A DNA stretch of 64,000 nt from contig JAOAPR010000065.1 in assembly GCA_025463005.1 (NCBI GenBank), forward strand, positions 1 through 64,000, in the 5' to 3' direction. The DNA comes from Bryobacterales bacterium (GTDB taxonomy: Bacteria > Acidobacteriota > Terriglobia > Bryobacterales > Bryobacteraceae). This document shows, piece by piece, positions 1 through 9,147 of the stretch. The stretch's first letter is position 1. Each line of letters opens with the position of its first letter. Under the pieces are notes generated by a model, which made no database searches, was not told the DNA's origin, and saw nothing but the letters and a program-made list of their open reading frames with translations. Both the position numbers and the translations under genes were made by a program.

Positions 1-830
1 TAGGACGTGTAATAGAGACGCGTGGGCATGCCCGCCGCGATCAGCGCCGCGACCTTGGGCAGGTCGAGACCGGTAATTCCGTAGTCCACCGGCGAACGGT
101 ATTTCGCCCAGGCTTCCCGCACCAGCACCGACGCATCCTTGGCGCTTTGAGCCGTCTCGAGAAGGAATTGCCGCGAGGGATTAGCGATCGTCTCCTTGGC
201 TGGCACAGAATCGAGGATCTCGCGCTCCTCGTAGAATTTCTCTTGAGTAAATTTGTTGGGATCGTCAAAGACGACCGGAACGTGTCGTCGGCTGCGAACG
301 GCAAGGGATTGCCGCGCGGCAATGTTCACCAGGAAGTTCGGGGGTGCATTGGGAGCCATCGAATCCGCCAGACGGCCAACCCACCCGTACTCCTCGCCAC
401 TGTTGGGAGCCGCGGTGTGCCAGTACGCCATCGACGTGAAATGCGAGAACGAAGGGTTTTCGTATCCGCAGCCGTGAACGATGGCTAGCTTGCCGTCCTT
501 ATACAAATGTTCGAACCCGGCCATGCCCTGGCTGAACCCGAAGTGATCGTCGATCGGCCGGAGTTCTTTCTTAGGGATGCCGATGTGGGGCCGGTGTTTG
601 TAGTACGCGTCATCGCCGTAGGGAACCAGCGTGTTGAGGCCGTCGTTACCCCCGGACAGCTCGAGCACCACCAGGATTTTTCCGTCGTGCTTGCCTTGGG
701 CGGCGAGCGCCGCGCCAGCCTGTGCGAACAGGGGCAGAGGAAGAGCGCCCGCAGTGACGCCGACGCCATACATGCCGGCCCGCATGAGATCCCGGCGCGT
801 GAGTTTCGAAAACGAAAACTGATTCGGCAT
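1..830 (-). CDS. DUF1501 domain protein, Tat-exported, C-terminus cut by window edge
   Basis: I translated this by hand because the ORF track omits it (no stop inside the window). The minus frame from the ATG at 830 stays open to base 1, about 276 codons. It opens with a twin-arginine signal (TRRDLMRAGMYGVG followed by a hydrophobic stretch ending LFAQA), then LVVLELSGGNDGLNTLVPYG, the hallmark start of DUF1501 proteins, which belong to the alkaline-phosphatase/sulfatase-like fold. A GGAG ribosome site lies upstream. It starts 12 bases after the DUF1800 stop, so the two are surely co-transcribed; this pairing is very common in planctomycetes, acidobacteria and proteobacteria. The biochemical role of the pair is not established. 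The C-terminal part is outside the window. Confidence 0.9.
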   Translation of the reverse strand, partial: MPNQFSFSKLTRRDLMRAGMYGVGVTAGALPLPLFAQAGAALAAQGKHDGKILVVLELSGGNDGLNTLVPYGDDAYYKHRPHIGIPKKELRPIDDHFGFSQGMAGFEHLYKDGKLAIVHGCGYENPSFSHFTSMAYWHTAAPNSGEEYGWVGRLADSMAPNAPPNFLVNIAARQSLAVRSRRHVPVVFDDPNKFTQEKFYEEREILDSVPAKETIANPSRQFLLETAQSAKDASVLVREAWAKYRSPVDYGITGLDLPKVAALIAAGMPTRLYYTS

Positions 831-842
831 GATATGTACTCC

Positions 843-2645
843 TCAATCCAACTGGTACTCTGGCTGGCTCATGATCAGATGCAGGACCAATCGCAACGGG
901 CCCTCTAGATAAGTTTGAGCGACGGCGATGTCGGTGGTTCCGAGATCCTTGTTCAGAAAGGCAATCAGTTTCTGACGCGCTTCGTCGCTGGGCGGGACGG
1001 TCATGAAGCGATGAACCAGATAGTCGACCACTTGCGTCGTGTTCGCGAAGTGCTGATCGAGCACCATACCCGACAAATTGATTTGCGCCGTATCGCGCGG
1101 TATGGGCTTAACTCTCTGGATGGCCATCTGCGAGCCGCGGAAGCTGCCATACCGCGTATTGAAATCCTCATCGCGATCGGCATTTTTGTTTGACTCGGCA
1201 CGGTCGCCGGTCTTAGTGTCATCCATCGTCGCGGTGGTGATGTCCATTCCTTGGCGGATGCGTTCGGCGACGCGTCGAACCTCTCCACCACCGGTATAAC
1301 GGTCCGGCGGCAGGAAACTGATGTCGGGAAAAAGAATGTCGCGGGCAAGATTTCCGCGCTCGAGCAGCAGTCCCGGTGTAATCCAGCTCTGGCCTCCAGC
1401 CCATCCCGCTACGGTCGGGGGCGAAAACAGTTGTTGCCCCAGGGCCGCGGTGGCCTGGTTGAAGTCCGGGACGCCGGGAATATTCTTTTGACCGAGTTTC
1501 CGGTACGTGCTGACAGCGAGCTGCACGGGGCTCTTGATCTGCGTGCCCACCGAGGCCGGACTGTAGAAGTCGCGCGACAGGAAGATGGTTTCGAGCAGCG
1601 GGGTGATCTCGTAATGATTTTGGCGCAGCACCGCGCCCAGTTTTGTCTGAAGCTCGGGCGAGAGCTCCTGCCGGACGAAGTAGCGATAGATTTTGCCCGC
1701 GATGTAGTCCGCGGTAGCCGGCTGCTGCATGATGATATCGATTACATCGACGCCGTCCAGGCGGCCCGTGTGTCCCAGGAACGTCTTCTCGCCGTCGTCG
1801 TGCTGGTCTTTGTTCACCACGAACTTCAAATCGACGTAGTTCCATCCGGTGAATGCCCGTGCGGCCTCGCGAATATCGGTCTCGGTGTAGTGGCCCACGC
1901 CCATGGTGAAGATCTCCATGATTTCGCGGGCGAAATTCTCGTTAGACGCGCCTTTGACATTGACGCCCGCGTCCAGGAATGAAAGCATCGCAGGGTCCTG
2001 GGCCACGCCGACCGTGAGATCCCGGAAATTGCCCGTTCCCTGTTTCTGGAACAGTTCTAATTGGCCCAGCAGTTTTCGGTAATCGCGAACCTTGGCTTCG
2101 TTGGAGGCGAAATGGCCGTGCCAGAACAAGGCCATTTTTTCCTGGAGCGGCCGCGGGCTGGTCAGCATCCGGTTCGCCCACCAATACGACACGCGATTGG
2201 TTTCGAGAACGCTGGCGCGGAGCCAATAGAAGAATTCGTTGACAACGGGCTGGAGGCGGCGGTTGCCGGTGGGTTTGACTTTGATCCCGAGCGCCTCGCC
2301 TTTCTCCTTGGCCATGTCGGTCACAGCTGGCCGGGTGGGAGGAAACGGCTCCAGTCCAGGATCGTGAACTCCAGAATGCTCGAACGAAGGTAACTGGCTG
2401 GTATCGGTCCCTTCAAAGCGAACCAGGCGGGCGATAGCTTGCGCCGGCGTAAATTTCACCAATGCCTGGATTTCCTCGGGTGTCCCGCCGAATCCGGCCC
2501 GCTCGAGCAGATGCGCCGCGAAATCGTAATTCCAATCCGTGCGAGCGATCGGAGCCAGATCGTTTTGCCAGGTCGCGGGCCCGGCGGTTTGGGCCATCGC
2601 CGTCAGTGCCCACAGAGCACCTAGAAATGCCAGTCTTCCAAGCAT
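843..2645 (-). CDS. DUF1800 domain-containing secreted protein
   Basis: 600 residues from the ATG at 2645. I prefer it to the ORF-track start 13 codons upstream because AAGGAG lies just before it and MLGRLAFLGALWALTAMAQ then forms a clean signal peptide. The body matches DUF1800: HLLERAGFGGTPEEI near the N-terminus, the WANRMLTSPRPLQEKMALFWHGHF block, ENFAREIMEIFTMGVGHYTETD, and AARAFTGWNY. These are the conserved family blocks. Function is unknown. It is the upstream gene of a two-gene operon with the DUF1501 protein. A charged stretch around residues 490-520 (GDRAESNKNADRDEDF) looks like a lineage-specific loop. Export to the periplasm is inferred from the signal peptide. Confidence 0.92.
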   Translation of the reverse strand: MLGRLAFLGALWALTAMAQTAGPATWQNDLAPIARTDWNYDFAAHLLERAGFGGTPEEIQALVKFTPAQAIARLVRFEGTDTSQLPSFEHSGVHDPGLEPFPPTRPAVTDMAKEKGEALGIKVKPTGNRRLQPVVNEFFYWLRASVLETNRVSYWWANRMLTSPRPLQEKMALFWHGHFASNEAKVRDYRKLLGQLELFQKQGTGNFRDLTVGVAQDPAMLSFLDAGVNVKGASNENFAREIMEIFTMGVGHYTETDIREAARAFTGWNYVDLKFVVNKDQHDDGEKTFLGHTGRLDGVDVIDIIMQQPATADYIAGKIYRYFVRQELSPELQTKLGAVLRQNHYEITPLLETIFLSRDFYSPASVGTQIKSPVQLAVSTYRKLGQKNIPGVPDFNQATAALGQQLFSPPTVAGWAGGQSWITPGLLLERGNLARDILFPDISFLPPDRYTGGGEVRRVAERIRQGMDITTATMDDTKTGDRAESNKNADRDEDFNTRYGSFRGSQMAIQRVKPIPRDTAQINLSGMVLDQHFANTTQVVDYLVHRFMTVPPSDEARQKLIAFLNKDLGTTDIAVAQTYLEGPLRLVLHLIMSQPEYQLD

Positions 2646-2718
2646 GCTGGGACTCCTTGAGATCGTCTCAAAAGATGTTCCCACGAATGGCCCAGGGATG
2701 CCACGGGGCTGCCCCGGG

Positions 2719-3831
2719 CTACTTCTTCGCAGGGATCTTGACGATCCGGTCGCCCTGGAAAGCGCCGATGTAAATCGAATTGCCGGTCTGAAGCGCGATG
2801 GACACGCCGGAAATCAGCGCGCCCTTGCCTTCCGAATCGAAGACAGTCTTCGCCTCCATCTTTGCGGGATCGATCTCCGCCACCTCGAACGCCTGAATGC
2901 AAGGCGTACCGCTCCCGGCCGGGCAGTCGCCACGCGCGCCCTTCACGCCCGCGGCGAGCATGGTCCGCTTACTTGTCCAGGAGATGTTGTCAGGCATGAA
3001 GTCCAGCTTGACCAGGCCCGTTTCCTTGCCGTCCTTAAGGTCGTATTTGTGGACTTCTTTAGCGGTCCACGCATTGAAGTACATGTATCGTCCGTCGGCG
3101 CTCACCAGGACGCCGTTGGGATATCCGGCGCGGGTGCCGGGCAGTTCTGTTTCGCCCTTTCCCGGTGCCCAGCGCGACACGTAACCGCTGGGCTGGCCGC
3201 TGAAGTCAGCCCCGCCAGCCTGGGGAGCTTTCCCTTTTGGCGAAGCCCCCGGCGGCGGAGGAGGAGGCTGAAGCGCGGTGGGATGCGTCGCGATGAATCC
3301 TCCGTCCGGTTGCGCCGCAACGTCGTTAAAGGCCTGCATCGAGACGACACAACCGTGCCAGGTGAGATTCGACGTTCCTCCGGTTTGCTTCAGCTCAAAC
3401 ATTTCGATGGACTCGCGGCCTCCGTGGTTCACCACGTAGATTTGTACCGCGCCGTTGGTCCGTTTGGACAGCGAGATTCCATGTGGTGCGAGCGCGTCAC
3501 CGAGGGGACCGGGACACGCGGGATCACCCCAATCCTTGCGAGGCTCTTCGGTGATCGGGATTCTGGTGAAGGTCTTCTTGGCGGGATCGAACAGCATGAG
3601 GCCCGCGCCTCCCGCTGCGCCCCGGCCACCGCCCACAAACTGGCTCACGATGAGCGACTTGCCATCCGGCGTCAGCTCCAGATCTTCGGGCGATCGGGTG
3701 CCGCAGATGATGTCGATGTCGCCGTGGGTGCCGCAGTCCATCAGAGGGGGTTGCGGCGGGCCGCCCTTCCCCTGCGCGAGCGCGACCGATGCGGCGAACG
3801 CGGCGAGCACTATCATCATTACGGCTCTCAT
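2719..3831 (-). CDS. SMP-30/arylesterase-like six-bladed beta-propeller, secreted
   Basis: 370 residues with a signal peptide (MRAVMMIVLAAFAASVALAQ). Motifs are those of calcium-dependent SMP-30/gluconolactonase/paraoxonase-like propellers: RSPEDLELTPDGKSLIVSQ, ISLSKRTNGAVQIYVVNHGG, PNGVLVSADGRYMYFNAW and a final SIYIGAFQGDRIVKI. The substrate cannot be deduced; lactonase or arylesterase activity is family knowledge only. A proline-rich loop (LQPPPPPPGASPKGK) sits near residue 187. The start codon overlaps the stop of the upstream PQQ sugar dehydrogenase by four bases (ATGA), so translation is probably coupled and both act on secreted sugars or lactones (inference: the dehydrogenase makes a lactone, this protein could open it). 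Confidence 0.8.
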   Translation of the reverse strand: MRAVMMIVLAAFAASVALAQGKGGPPQPPLMDCGTHGDIDIICGTRSPEDLELTPDGKSLIVSQFVGGGRGAAGGAGLMLFDPAKKTFTRIPITEEPRKDWGDPACPGPLGDALAPHGISLSKRTNGAVQIYVVNHGGRESIEMFELKQTGGTSNLTWHGCVVSMQAFNDVAAQPDGGFIATHPTALQPPPPPPGASPKGKAPQAGGADFSGQPSGYVSRWAPGKGETELPGTRAGYPNGVLVSADGRYMYFNAWTAKEVHKYDLKDGKETGLVKLDFMPDNISWTSKRTMLAAGVKGARGDCPAGSGTPCIQAFEVAEIDPAKMEAKTVFDSEGKGALISGVSIALQTGNSIYIGAFQGDRIVKIPAKK

Positions 3832-5105
3832 GGCAGTTTCTCCGTGTAGGGTTCCATGCGCATCAGCGCTCCGTTGTTCTCGGCGGTCAACAGGTACAGG
3901 AAGCCATCGGGACCCTGCCGAACGTCCCGAATGCGATTCTGGAGCTCGCGCAGCATGCCCTCACGGTGGAGCTCTTCCCACTTGTCATTAAAATCAATCC
4001 GCTCAAGATGGCCGGAGCGCGGAACCTCACCCTGCCGCATGCCGCCGACGAAGACGTTGTTCTTCCAGTTGGGAAACTTGTCGCCGGTGTAGAAAGTCAT
4101 GCCGGAAATGGCGATCGCGGGAACCCAGAACACCACAGGCAGTTCCATCCCCTCGCGCCATGGATTCTCCGACACACGCGGTCCGAGATAAAATCGGCCG
4201 AAGCTGACCACGGGCCACCCATAGTTCTTGCCCGGCTGCAGAATGTTGATCTCGTCGCCGCCGTTAGGTCCGTCTTCGCATTCCCAGATCGCGCCGGTTT
4301 CGGGGTTGACCGCGAGCCCCAGCGCATTGCGATGGCCAAGCGTGTAAATCTCCGGGCGGTAACCCGCGCGGCCGACAAAAGGGTTATCCGGCGGAACTGT
4401 TCCGTCGTCGCGCAACCGCAGCACCTTGCCGGCGAGGCTATTCGGATCCTGCGCGCTGCCTGCGGACGGCGGATCTCCGACCCCCACGGTCATATACACC
4501 ATTCCGTCCCGGCCGAAGACGATCCTCGACGCGTTGCCGCTCTGAATCGCGGAAAAGAGGTCGCGAACGTCCGTGAGAGCGGTGCCGTCCCATCGTCCCC
4601 TAGCGAGCGTGATGATCCCGGCATTGTTACCCGACGTGTTAGCGGGGGTTCCGGCGGCACCGGCCGGCTTGTGGTACGTGAAGTAGATCAGTTGGTTCTC
4701 GCTGAAGCGCGGATGCAGCGCCAGGTCCATCAGCCCTGCCAGGCCCTGTGCCTGGACTTGTGGGACGCCCGCGACCGGATTCGGATCGAGCACTCCCTTA
4801 CGCACGATACGCAAGCGCCCGGGACGCTCGGTGATCAGGATGGCGCCGTCTGGAAGAAACGCCATGCTCCAGGGCTGGTTGAGCCCTTTCGTCACGATCA
4901 GCCGGATCTGATGCTGGATACCGGTGTCGAGAATGATCGGGCCGTCGGGAAGCGGTGGTGACGGCCAATTGATCCCAGGCGGCGCGGTAGGCGCCTTTGC
5001 CACATTTCCTTTCGCGGCAGCCGGTTGTTGTGCGCGGCCCGCTACGGCGACCAGAGCGAATACAGAGGCAACGGCAAACGTCCAGACCGAGTCGCGCGTT
5101 TTCAT
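3828..5105 (-). CDS. PQQ-dependent soluble sugar dehydrogenase (aldose dehydrogenase type)
   Basis: 425 residues, signal peptide MKTRDSVWTFAVASVFALVAVAGRAQQ. Family motifs: LNQPWSMAFLPDGAILITERPG (propeller start), MDLALHPRFSENQLIYFTY, RIVFGRDGMVYMTVG, VLRLRDDGTVPPDNPFVG, YTLGHRNALGLAVNPETGAIWECEDGPNGGDEIN and KNYGWPVVSFG. The H, D and N residues in these blocks form the PQQ and calcium site in soluble glucose/aldose dehydrogenases. It oxidises aldoses to lactones in the periplasm; electron acceptor unknown. AGGGAG lies 7 bases before the ATG, and a minus-strand TATACT (5135-5140) could be the -10 box. No PQQ synthesis genes are in the window. It overlaps the SMP-30-like gene by ATGA. Confidence 0.9.
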   Translation of the reverse strand: MKTRDSVWTFAVASVFALVAVAGRAQQPAAAKGNVAKAPTAPPGINWPSPPLPDGPIILDTGIQHQIRLIVTKGLNQPWSMAFLPDGAILITERPGRLRIVRKGVLDPNPVAGVPQVQAQGLAGLMDLALHPRFSENQLIYFTYHKPAGAAGTPANTSGNNAGIITLARGRWDGTALTDVRDLFSAIQSGNASRIVFGRDGMVYMTVGVGDPPSAGSAQDPNSLAGKVLRLRDDGTVPPDNPFVGRAGYRPEIYTLGHRNALGLAVNPETGAIWECEDGPNGGDEINILQPGKNYGWPVVSFGRFYLGPRVSENPWREGMELPVVFWVPAIAISGMTFYTGDKFPNWKNNVFVGGMRQGEVPRSGHLERIDFNDKWEELHREGMLRELQNRIRDVRQGPDGFLYLLTAENNGALMRMEPYTEKLP

Positions 5106-5189
5106 CGATTACTCCCTTAAGATCACCGTTGGCAAGTATAGTCCAAAGTCAGTCGGCCGTGGTTGTGGCGAAGCGCGACAATTAAGAGC

Positions 5190-6632
5190 GTGATCAATAC
5201 AACGGCACGTACACGCCGCAGTTTCGTTTCCGGGCTTACGGCAGGAATGGGCCTCCTCTTGGGAGGCTGCACTCGGGCACGTAACGAAACGTCCGCCACG
5301 CCCGATTCCGCTCCCGCTGACGTTACCCTGCGGATCGGTCCCGTGCTGGTCGATATCGCCAAGGATCATACCATCAGCACGATCGGCTATAACGGCAGCG
5401 TTCCGGGCCCCGTGATCCGGATGCGTGAAGGCGTTCCGGTTACGGTGGATCTGTTTAACGACACCGATGTGCCGGAGCTGGTCCATTGGCACGGCCAGAT
5501 TATTCCAGCCGACATAGATGGCGCGGCCGAGGAAAAGAGCCTGGTGGTGCCGGCCCACGGGCACTTGCGGTATCGGCTGACTCCGCAGCCGGCCGGAGCG
5601 CGTTGGGTGCATTCACACGTCATGGCGATGTCGGATTTGAGCCGCGGAACCTACACCGGCCAGTTTGGATTCGTCTACGTCGAACCCAAGAGCGAGCCCG
5701 GTTCCTACGATCAGGAAATCTTTCTGGCGACGCATGAATGGGAGCCCTTCTATACGTCAGCCGAAGAAGAACCGGAACTGGATGCGGAACAGCGCGCCCG
5801 AATGGCCGCGCAGAAGAAGGACGAAAAACCGAATGGCTGGGAGATCGGCTACCAGCGCTTCACCATCAACGGCAAGTGTCTCGGTTTCGGCGAGCCTGTT
5901 CGCGTAAAGGAAGGCCAACGCGTCCTGTTCCACTTCCTGAATGCGAGTGCCACCGAGAACATCCAACTGGCATTGCCGGGCCACATGTTTCAAGTCGTGG
6001 CGCTGGATGGCAATCCGGTGCCGCACCCGCAGGCAGTGGAAGTTCTCGATCTGGGAACAGCCGAGCGGATCGACGCCGTGGTGGAAATGAAGAATCCGGG
6101 CGTGTGGATTTTGGGGACCCCTAAGGACGACGATCGCAGGGATGGCATGGGGATCGTGATCGAGTACGCCAACAAGAGCGGCCAGCCTCGCTGGATCAAG
6201 CCTTCGAAAAAGGCGTGGGATTACACACTCTTCGGCGATAATCGTCCGGCGCCGGCTCCCGATGAAGTGATTCCAATGGTTTTCGGAAAGATCAACGGCG
6301 GAACCGGAAGCTTCAACCAATGGACCGTCAATGGGAAGATCTACGACGAGAAAGCGGAGCCAAAGATCCTGCACAAGGGAAAGCGATATCGGCTGGCCTT
6401 TGACAATCAGACCGATGATGCGCATCCCGTTCATCTGCACCGGAACAGCTTTGAGCTGACCAATGTGCACGGCAAGCCGACCGGTGGCATTGTGAAGGAC
6501 GTCGTTACCGTCAACGGCTTTAGAAAGATCGAAGCGGATTTCACGCCCGCCATGGAGGGATTGAAGCTATTCCATTGTCATCAACAGCTCCACATGGATT
6601 ATGGATTCAAGCTTCTCTTCAACGTGATGTAA
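5190..6632 (+). CDS. Multicopper oxidase (laccase-like), Tat signal with lipobox
   Basis: 480 residues from the GTG at 5190; the track's TTG at 5163 is less likely. The N-terminus RTRRSFVSGLTAGMGLLLGGC joins a twin-arginine motif to a possible lipobox (LLGGC), so it may be a Tat-exported lipoprotein. All four copper-binding segments are present: LVHWHGQI, WVHSHVM, HPVHLHRNSFEL and FHCHQQLHMDYGF. The position that normally carries the axial Met or Leu of type-1 copper is Phe here, as in some high-potential laccases. It would couple one-electron oxidation of phenols or metals to oxygen reduction. The substrate is unknown. It diverges from the PQQ sugar dehydrogenase across a short shared promoter region. 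Confidence 0.9.
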   Translation: MINTTARTRRSFVSGLTAGMGLLLGGCTRARNETSATPDSAPADVTLRIGPVLVDIAKDHTISTIGYNGSVPGPVIRMREGVPVTVDLFNDTDVPELVHWHGQIIPADIDGAAEEKSLVVPAHGHLRYRLTPQPAGARWVHSHVMAMSDLSRGTYTGQFGFVYVEPKSEPGSYDQEIFLATHEWEPFYTSAEEEPELDAEQRARMAAQKKDEKPNGWEIGYQRFTINGKCLGFGEPVRVKEGQRVLFHFLNASATENIQLALPGHMFQVVALDGNPVPHPQAVEVLDLGTAERIDAVVEMKNPGVWILGTPKDDDRRDGMGIVIEYANKSGQPRWIKPSKKAWDYTLFGDNRPAPAPDEVIPMVFGKINGGTGSFNQWTVNGKIYDEKAEPKILHKGKRYRLAFDNQTDDAHPVHLHRNSFELTNVHGKPTGGIVKDVVTVNGFRKIEADFTPAMEGLKLFHCHQQLHMDYGFKLLFNVM

Positions 6633-6695
6633 GCCAGCTCCCGGCAAGCATGCCGAAGTGATATGATACGTGGTCACAACGAGCTGGAGTACCAA

Positions 6696-7715
6696 ATGGT
6701 TGTGATCATCTGCCTGCGAGCTTTGCTGCTGTTCGCGTTGTTGCTGTTACCTGCACTGAACTTTCCCGCTTTCACATTTCAAGATTTGGGCATAACCAAT
6801 GCCCGCATGGCGCCGGCCCGTTCTCGTGAGGGCAGCGTGCCTAAGATTCGGCCTGGCGGTCAGGATTTTCCGGAGGCGAATCTTCGCATCGATTCTTCGC
6901 TGGTGCTGATCCCGGCGCAGGTCACTACTCGCGCGGGATCGCCCATTGTGGATCTCACTCGGAAGGACTTCCGGATCTATGAAGACGGAACGGAACAGGA
7001 GATCGCATACTTCGCTAAGGACGATGCTCCGGTTTCCATCGGCTTGCTGTTGGACTCAAGCGGCAGCATGAGGAACAAGAAGCAGAAATCGTCAGAGGCC
7101 GCGGCGGCATTCTTCAGGACTGCCAATTCGGACGATGAGTTTTTCCTGATCGAATTCGACGATCGCCCCAAACTGGCCGTACCGTTTACGGGTGACACGG
7201 ACCTGCTCTATCGCGAAATCAATCACGCGCGGCCGTACGGCAGGACCTCTCTGTTCGACGCGATTCACATGGCCCTGGGAGTGATGAAGGGAGCCCGCCA
7301 CGCCCGGAAAGCCCTGGTGATCGTTTCCGATGGCGGCGACAATCGCAGCCGTCATACCTTCACCGCGATCAAGAGCGCTGTGCTCGAAGCCGACGTTCAG
7401 CTCTATGCCATGGGGATCTTTGATCCTGAGGGCACCCCGGCGGGCTCACCTGAAGAGTCCAACGGCCCGCAACTTCTGGACCAGCTCGCTGAATTGAGCG
7501 GGGGCCGCCATTTCCCGGTTTTCAATCTTGCGACCTTGCCGGAAGTGAGCGCCCGGATCGGGCACCTGCTGCGGAACCAGTATCTACTCGGGTACAACCC
7601 CACGAACGCGTCGCGTGACGGACTCTATCGGGGTATTAAGCTCGATGTTGTCGCGCCTGCGGATACCGCCTTGCACGTTCAGTTTCGCAAGGGTTATTAC
7701 GCGCCGCAGCAATAA
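6696..7715 (+). CDS. Secreted VWFA-related domain protein (acidobacterial type)
   Basis: 339 residues. I chose the ATG at 6696 (MVVIICLRALLLFALLLLPAL, signal peptide) because GGAG lies 8 bases upstream and a TATGAT -10-like box at 6662-6667 covers the track's earlier ATG. An N-terminal beta domain (LVLIPAQVTTRAGSPIVDLTRKDF) precedes a von Willebrand A fold with an intact metal site: GLLLDSSGSMRNK (DxSxS), a Thr in YGRTSLFDA, and LVIVSDGGDNRS. The C-terminal QYLLGYNPTN...FRKGYYAPQQ is typical of the VWFA-related acidobacterial family, which is heavily expanded in this phylum. The ligand is unknown; a role in surface adhesion or protein binding is an inference from the fold. Confidence 0.9.
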   Translation: MVVIICLRALLLFALLLLPALNFPAFTFQDLGITNARMAPARSREGSVPKIRPGGQDFPEANLRIDSSLVLIPAQVTTRAGSPIVDLTRKDFRIYEDGTEQEIAYFAKDDAPVSIGLLLDSSGSMRNKKQKSSEAAAAFFRTANSDDEFFLIEFDDRPKLAVPFTGDTDLLYREINHARPYGRTSLFDAIHMALGVMKGARHARKALVIVSDGGDNRSRHTFTAIKSAVLEADVQLYAMGIFDPEGTPAGSPEESNGPQLLDQLAELSGGRHFPVFNLATLPEVSARIGHLLRNQYLLGYNPTNASRDGLYRGIKLDVVAPADTALHVQFRKGYYAPQQ

Positions 7716-7724
7716 TGAGTCCGA

Positions 7725-9140
7725 TCAGCTGCGGCGATCTCTCGAAGTCATCAGCTCTTCGATATTGATCAGCTCGGTCGGATAGTTGCCGGTGTAACAG
7801 GCGTAACAGTAATCCTGACGATCGTCCTGGACGGCTTCGCGCAAGGACCCGAGCGACAGGTACCCTAGCGAGTCGGCCTCGACGAACCGGCGGATTTCTT
7901 CGACGGAGTGATTGGCAGCGATCAGCTCACCCAGGCTCGGCGTATCGACTCCATAGAAGCACGGCGAAACCGTGGGCGGACACGAGATGCGCATGTGGAC
8001 TTCGCGCGCGCCTGCGCCGCGCACCATCCGGACAATTTTGCGCGAGGTGGTCCCGCGGACCAGGGAATCATCCACCAGGATCACACGCTTGCCTTCGAGC
8101 AAATGCCGCACAGGGTTGAGCTTCAGCTTGACGCCGAAGTCGCGGATGGCCTGCGAAGGCTCAATGAAGGTCCGGCCCACGTAGTGATTGCGGATCAGTC
8201 CATGCCGGAACGGTATGCCGGATTCAGAGGCATAGCCGATAGCGGCAGCGACGCCCGAATCGGGAACCGGAACCACCACGTCGGCGTCAGCGGGATGCTC
8301 GCGCGCCAGCAATCGACCCAGCATCTCGCGCGATTCCTGCACCGGACGACCGAAGACGATCGAATCGGGCCGCGAAAAATACACATGTTCGAAGACGCAA
8401 TGTGCGTGGTCGCGCACGGGCGCGTAGCGCTCACGCGTCAGCCCCTCGGGTCCCACAATGACCATCTCGCCCGGTTCAACGTCGTTCAAGTACACGGCAT
8501 TAATCAGGTCGAAGGCGCAGGTTTCGGACGCGAAAACATTGCAGGTTCGGCCGCCGGACATCTCCATCTGGCCGATGGCGAGCGGCCGGAAGCCATGCGG
8601 ATCGCGCGCGACCAGAATCCGATCCTCGGCTAGAAAGACCAGGGAAAACGCGCCTTCCAGTTGCAGAAGGGCCTCTCGAAGCGCGGCGGGCAGAGTTTTC
8701 TCACGCGACCGGGCGACCAAATGCAGAATCACTTCCGTGTCGCTGTTGGCTTGAAAGATGGATCCTTCGCGTTCCAGGTCACGGCGCAGTTCCGCGGCGT
8801 TGGTGATGTTGCCGTTGTGGGCTACCGCGATGCGACCCTTGTTGCAGTTCACCGTGAACGGCTGCGCGTTTAGCATCCCGCTATCGCCCGCTGTGGCGTA
8901 GCGCGTGTGGCCGATTGCCATTTCGCCGGGCAAACCGCCCAACACTTCAGGAGTAAATAGATCTGCTACTTGGCCGATGCCGCGATGGGTGTGGATTATG
9001 CGGCCGTCGCTCGAAGCAATCCCGGCGCTTTCCTGTCCGCGATGTTGCAACGCATACAGGCCCAGGTAGGCAAGGTTCGAGGCTTCAGGATGCCCGTAGA
9101 TGGCAAACACGCCGCATTCTTCATGAAGTTCGTCGAACAT
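7725..9140 (-). CDS. purF: Amidophosphoribosyltransferase (purine synthesis, step 1)
   Basis: 471 residues. The N-terminal glutaminase domain begins MFDELHEECGVFAIYGH; Cys9 becomes the catalytic N-terminal Cys after propeptide removal. ALQHRGQESAGI and GHTRYATAG follow. The phosphoribosyltransferase domain has the PRPP loop VILVDDSLVRGTTS (about residue 350). Cysteines in ISCPPTVSPCFYG and DYCYACYTGN fit the four-Cys iron-sulfur cluster of the Bacillus-type enzyme, so this is the oxygen-sensitive Fe-S form. It transfers ammonia from glutamine to PRPP to give phosphoribosylamine. It lies 7 bases downstream of purL as the last gene of purQ-purL-purF. Confidence 0.97.
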   Translation of the reverse strand: MFDELHEECGVFAIYGHPEASNLAYLGLYALQHRGQESAGIASSDGRIIHTHRGIGQVADLFTPEVLGGLPGEMAIGHTRYATAGDSGMLNAQPFTVNCNKGRIAVAHNGNITNAAELRRDLEREGSIFQANSDTEVILHLVARSREKTLPAALREALLQLEGAFSLVFLAEDRILVARDPHGFRPLAIGQMEMSGGRTCNVFASETCAFDLINAVYLNDVEPGEMVIVGPEGLTRERYAPVRDHAHCVFEHVYFSRPDSIVFGRPVQESREMLGRLLAREHPADADVVVPVPDSGVAAAIGYASESGIPFRHGLIRNHYVGRTFIEPSQAIRDFGVKLKLNPVRHLLEGKRVILVDDSLVRGTTSRKIVRMVRGAGAREVHMRISCPPTVSPCFYGVDTPSLGELIAANHSVEEIRRFVEADSLGYLSLGSLREAVQDDRQDYCYACYTGNYPTELINIEELMTSRDRRS

Positions 9141-9147
9141 TGACTCC

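Noticed and set aside
2704-2716. CGGGG-CTG-CCCCG hairpin between the SMP-30-like and DUF1800 genes
   Set aside because: Perfect but only five pairs, no T-run on the minus strand, so too weak to call a terminator.
2539-3849. 436-residue plus-strand ORF
   Set aside because: It lies antisense across the DUF1800 start and the SMP-30-like gene; its translation is Arg/Ala-rich with no family motif, while the minus strand has clear domains and ribosome sites.
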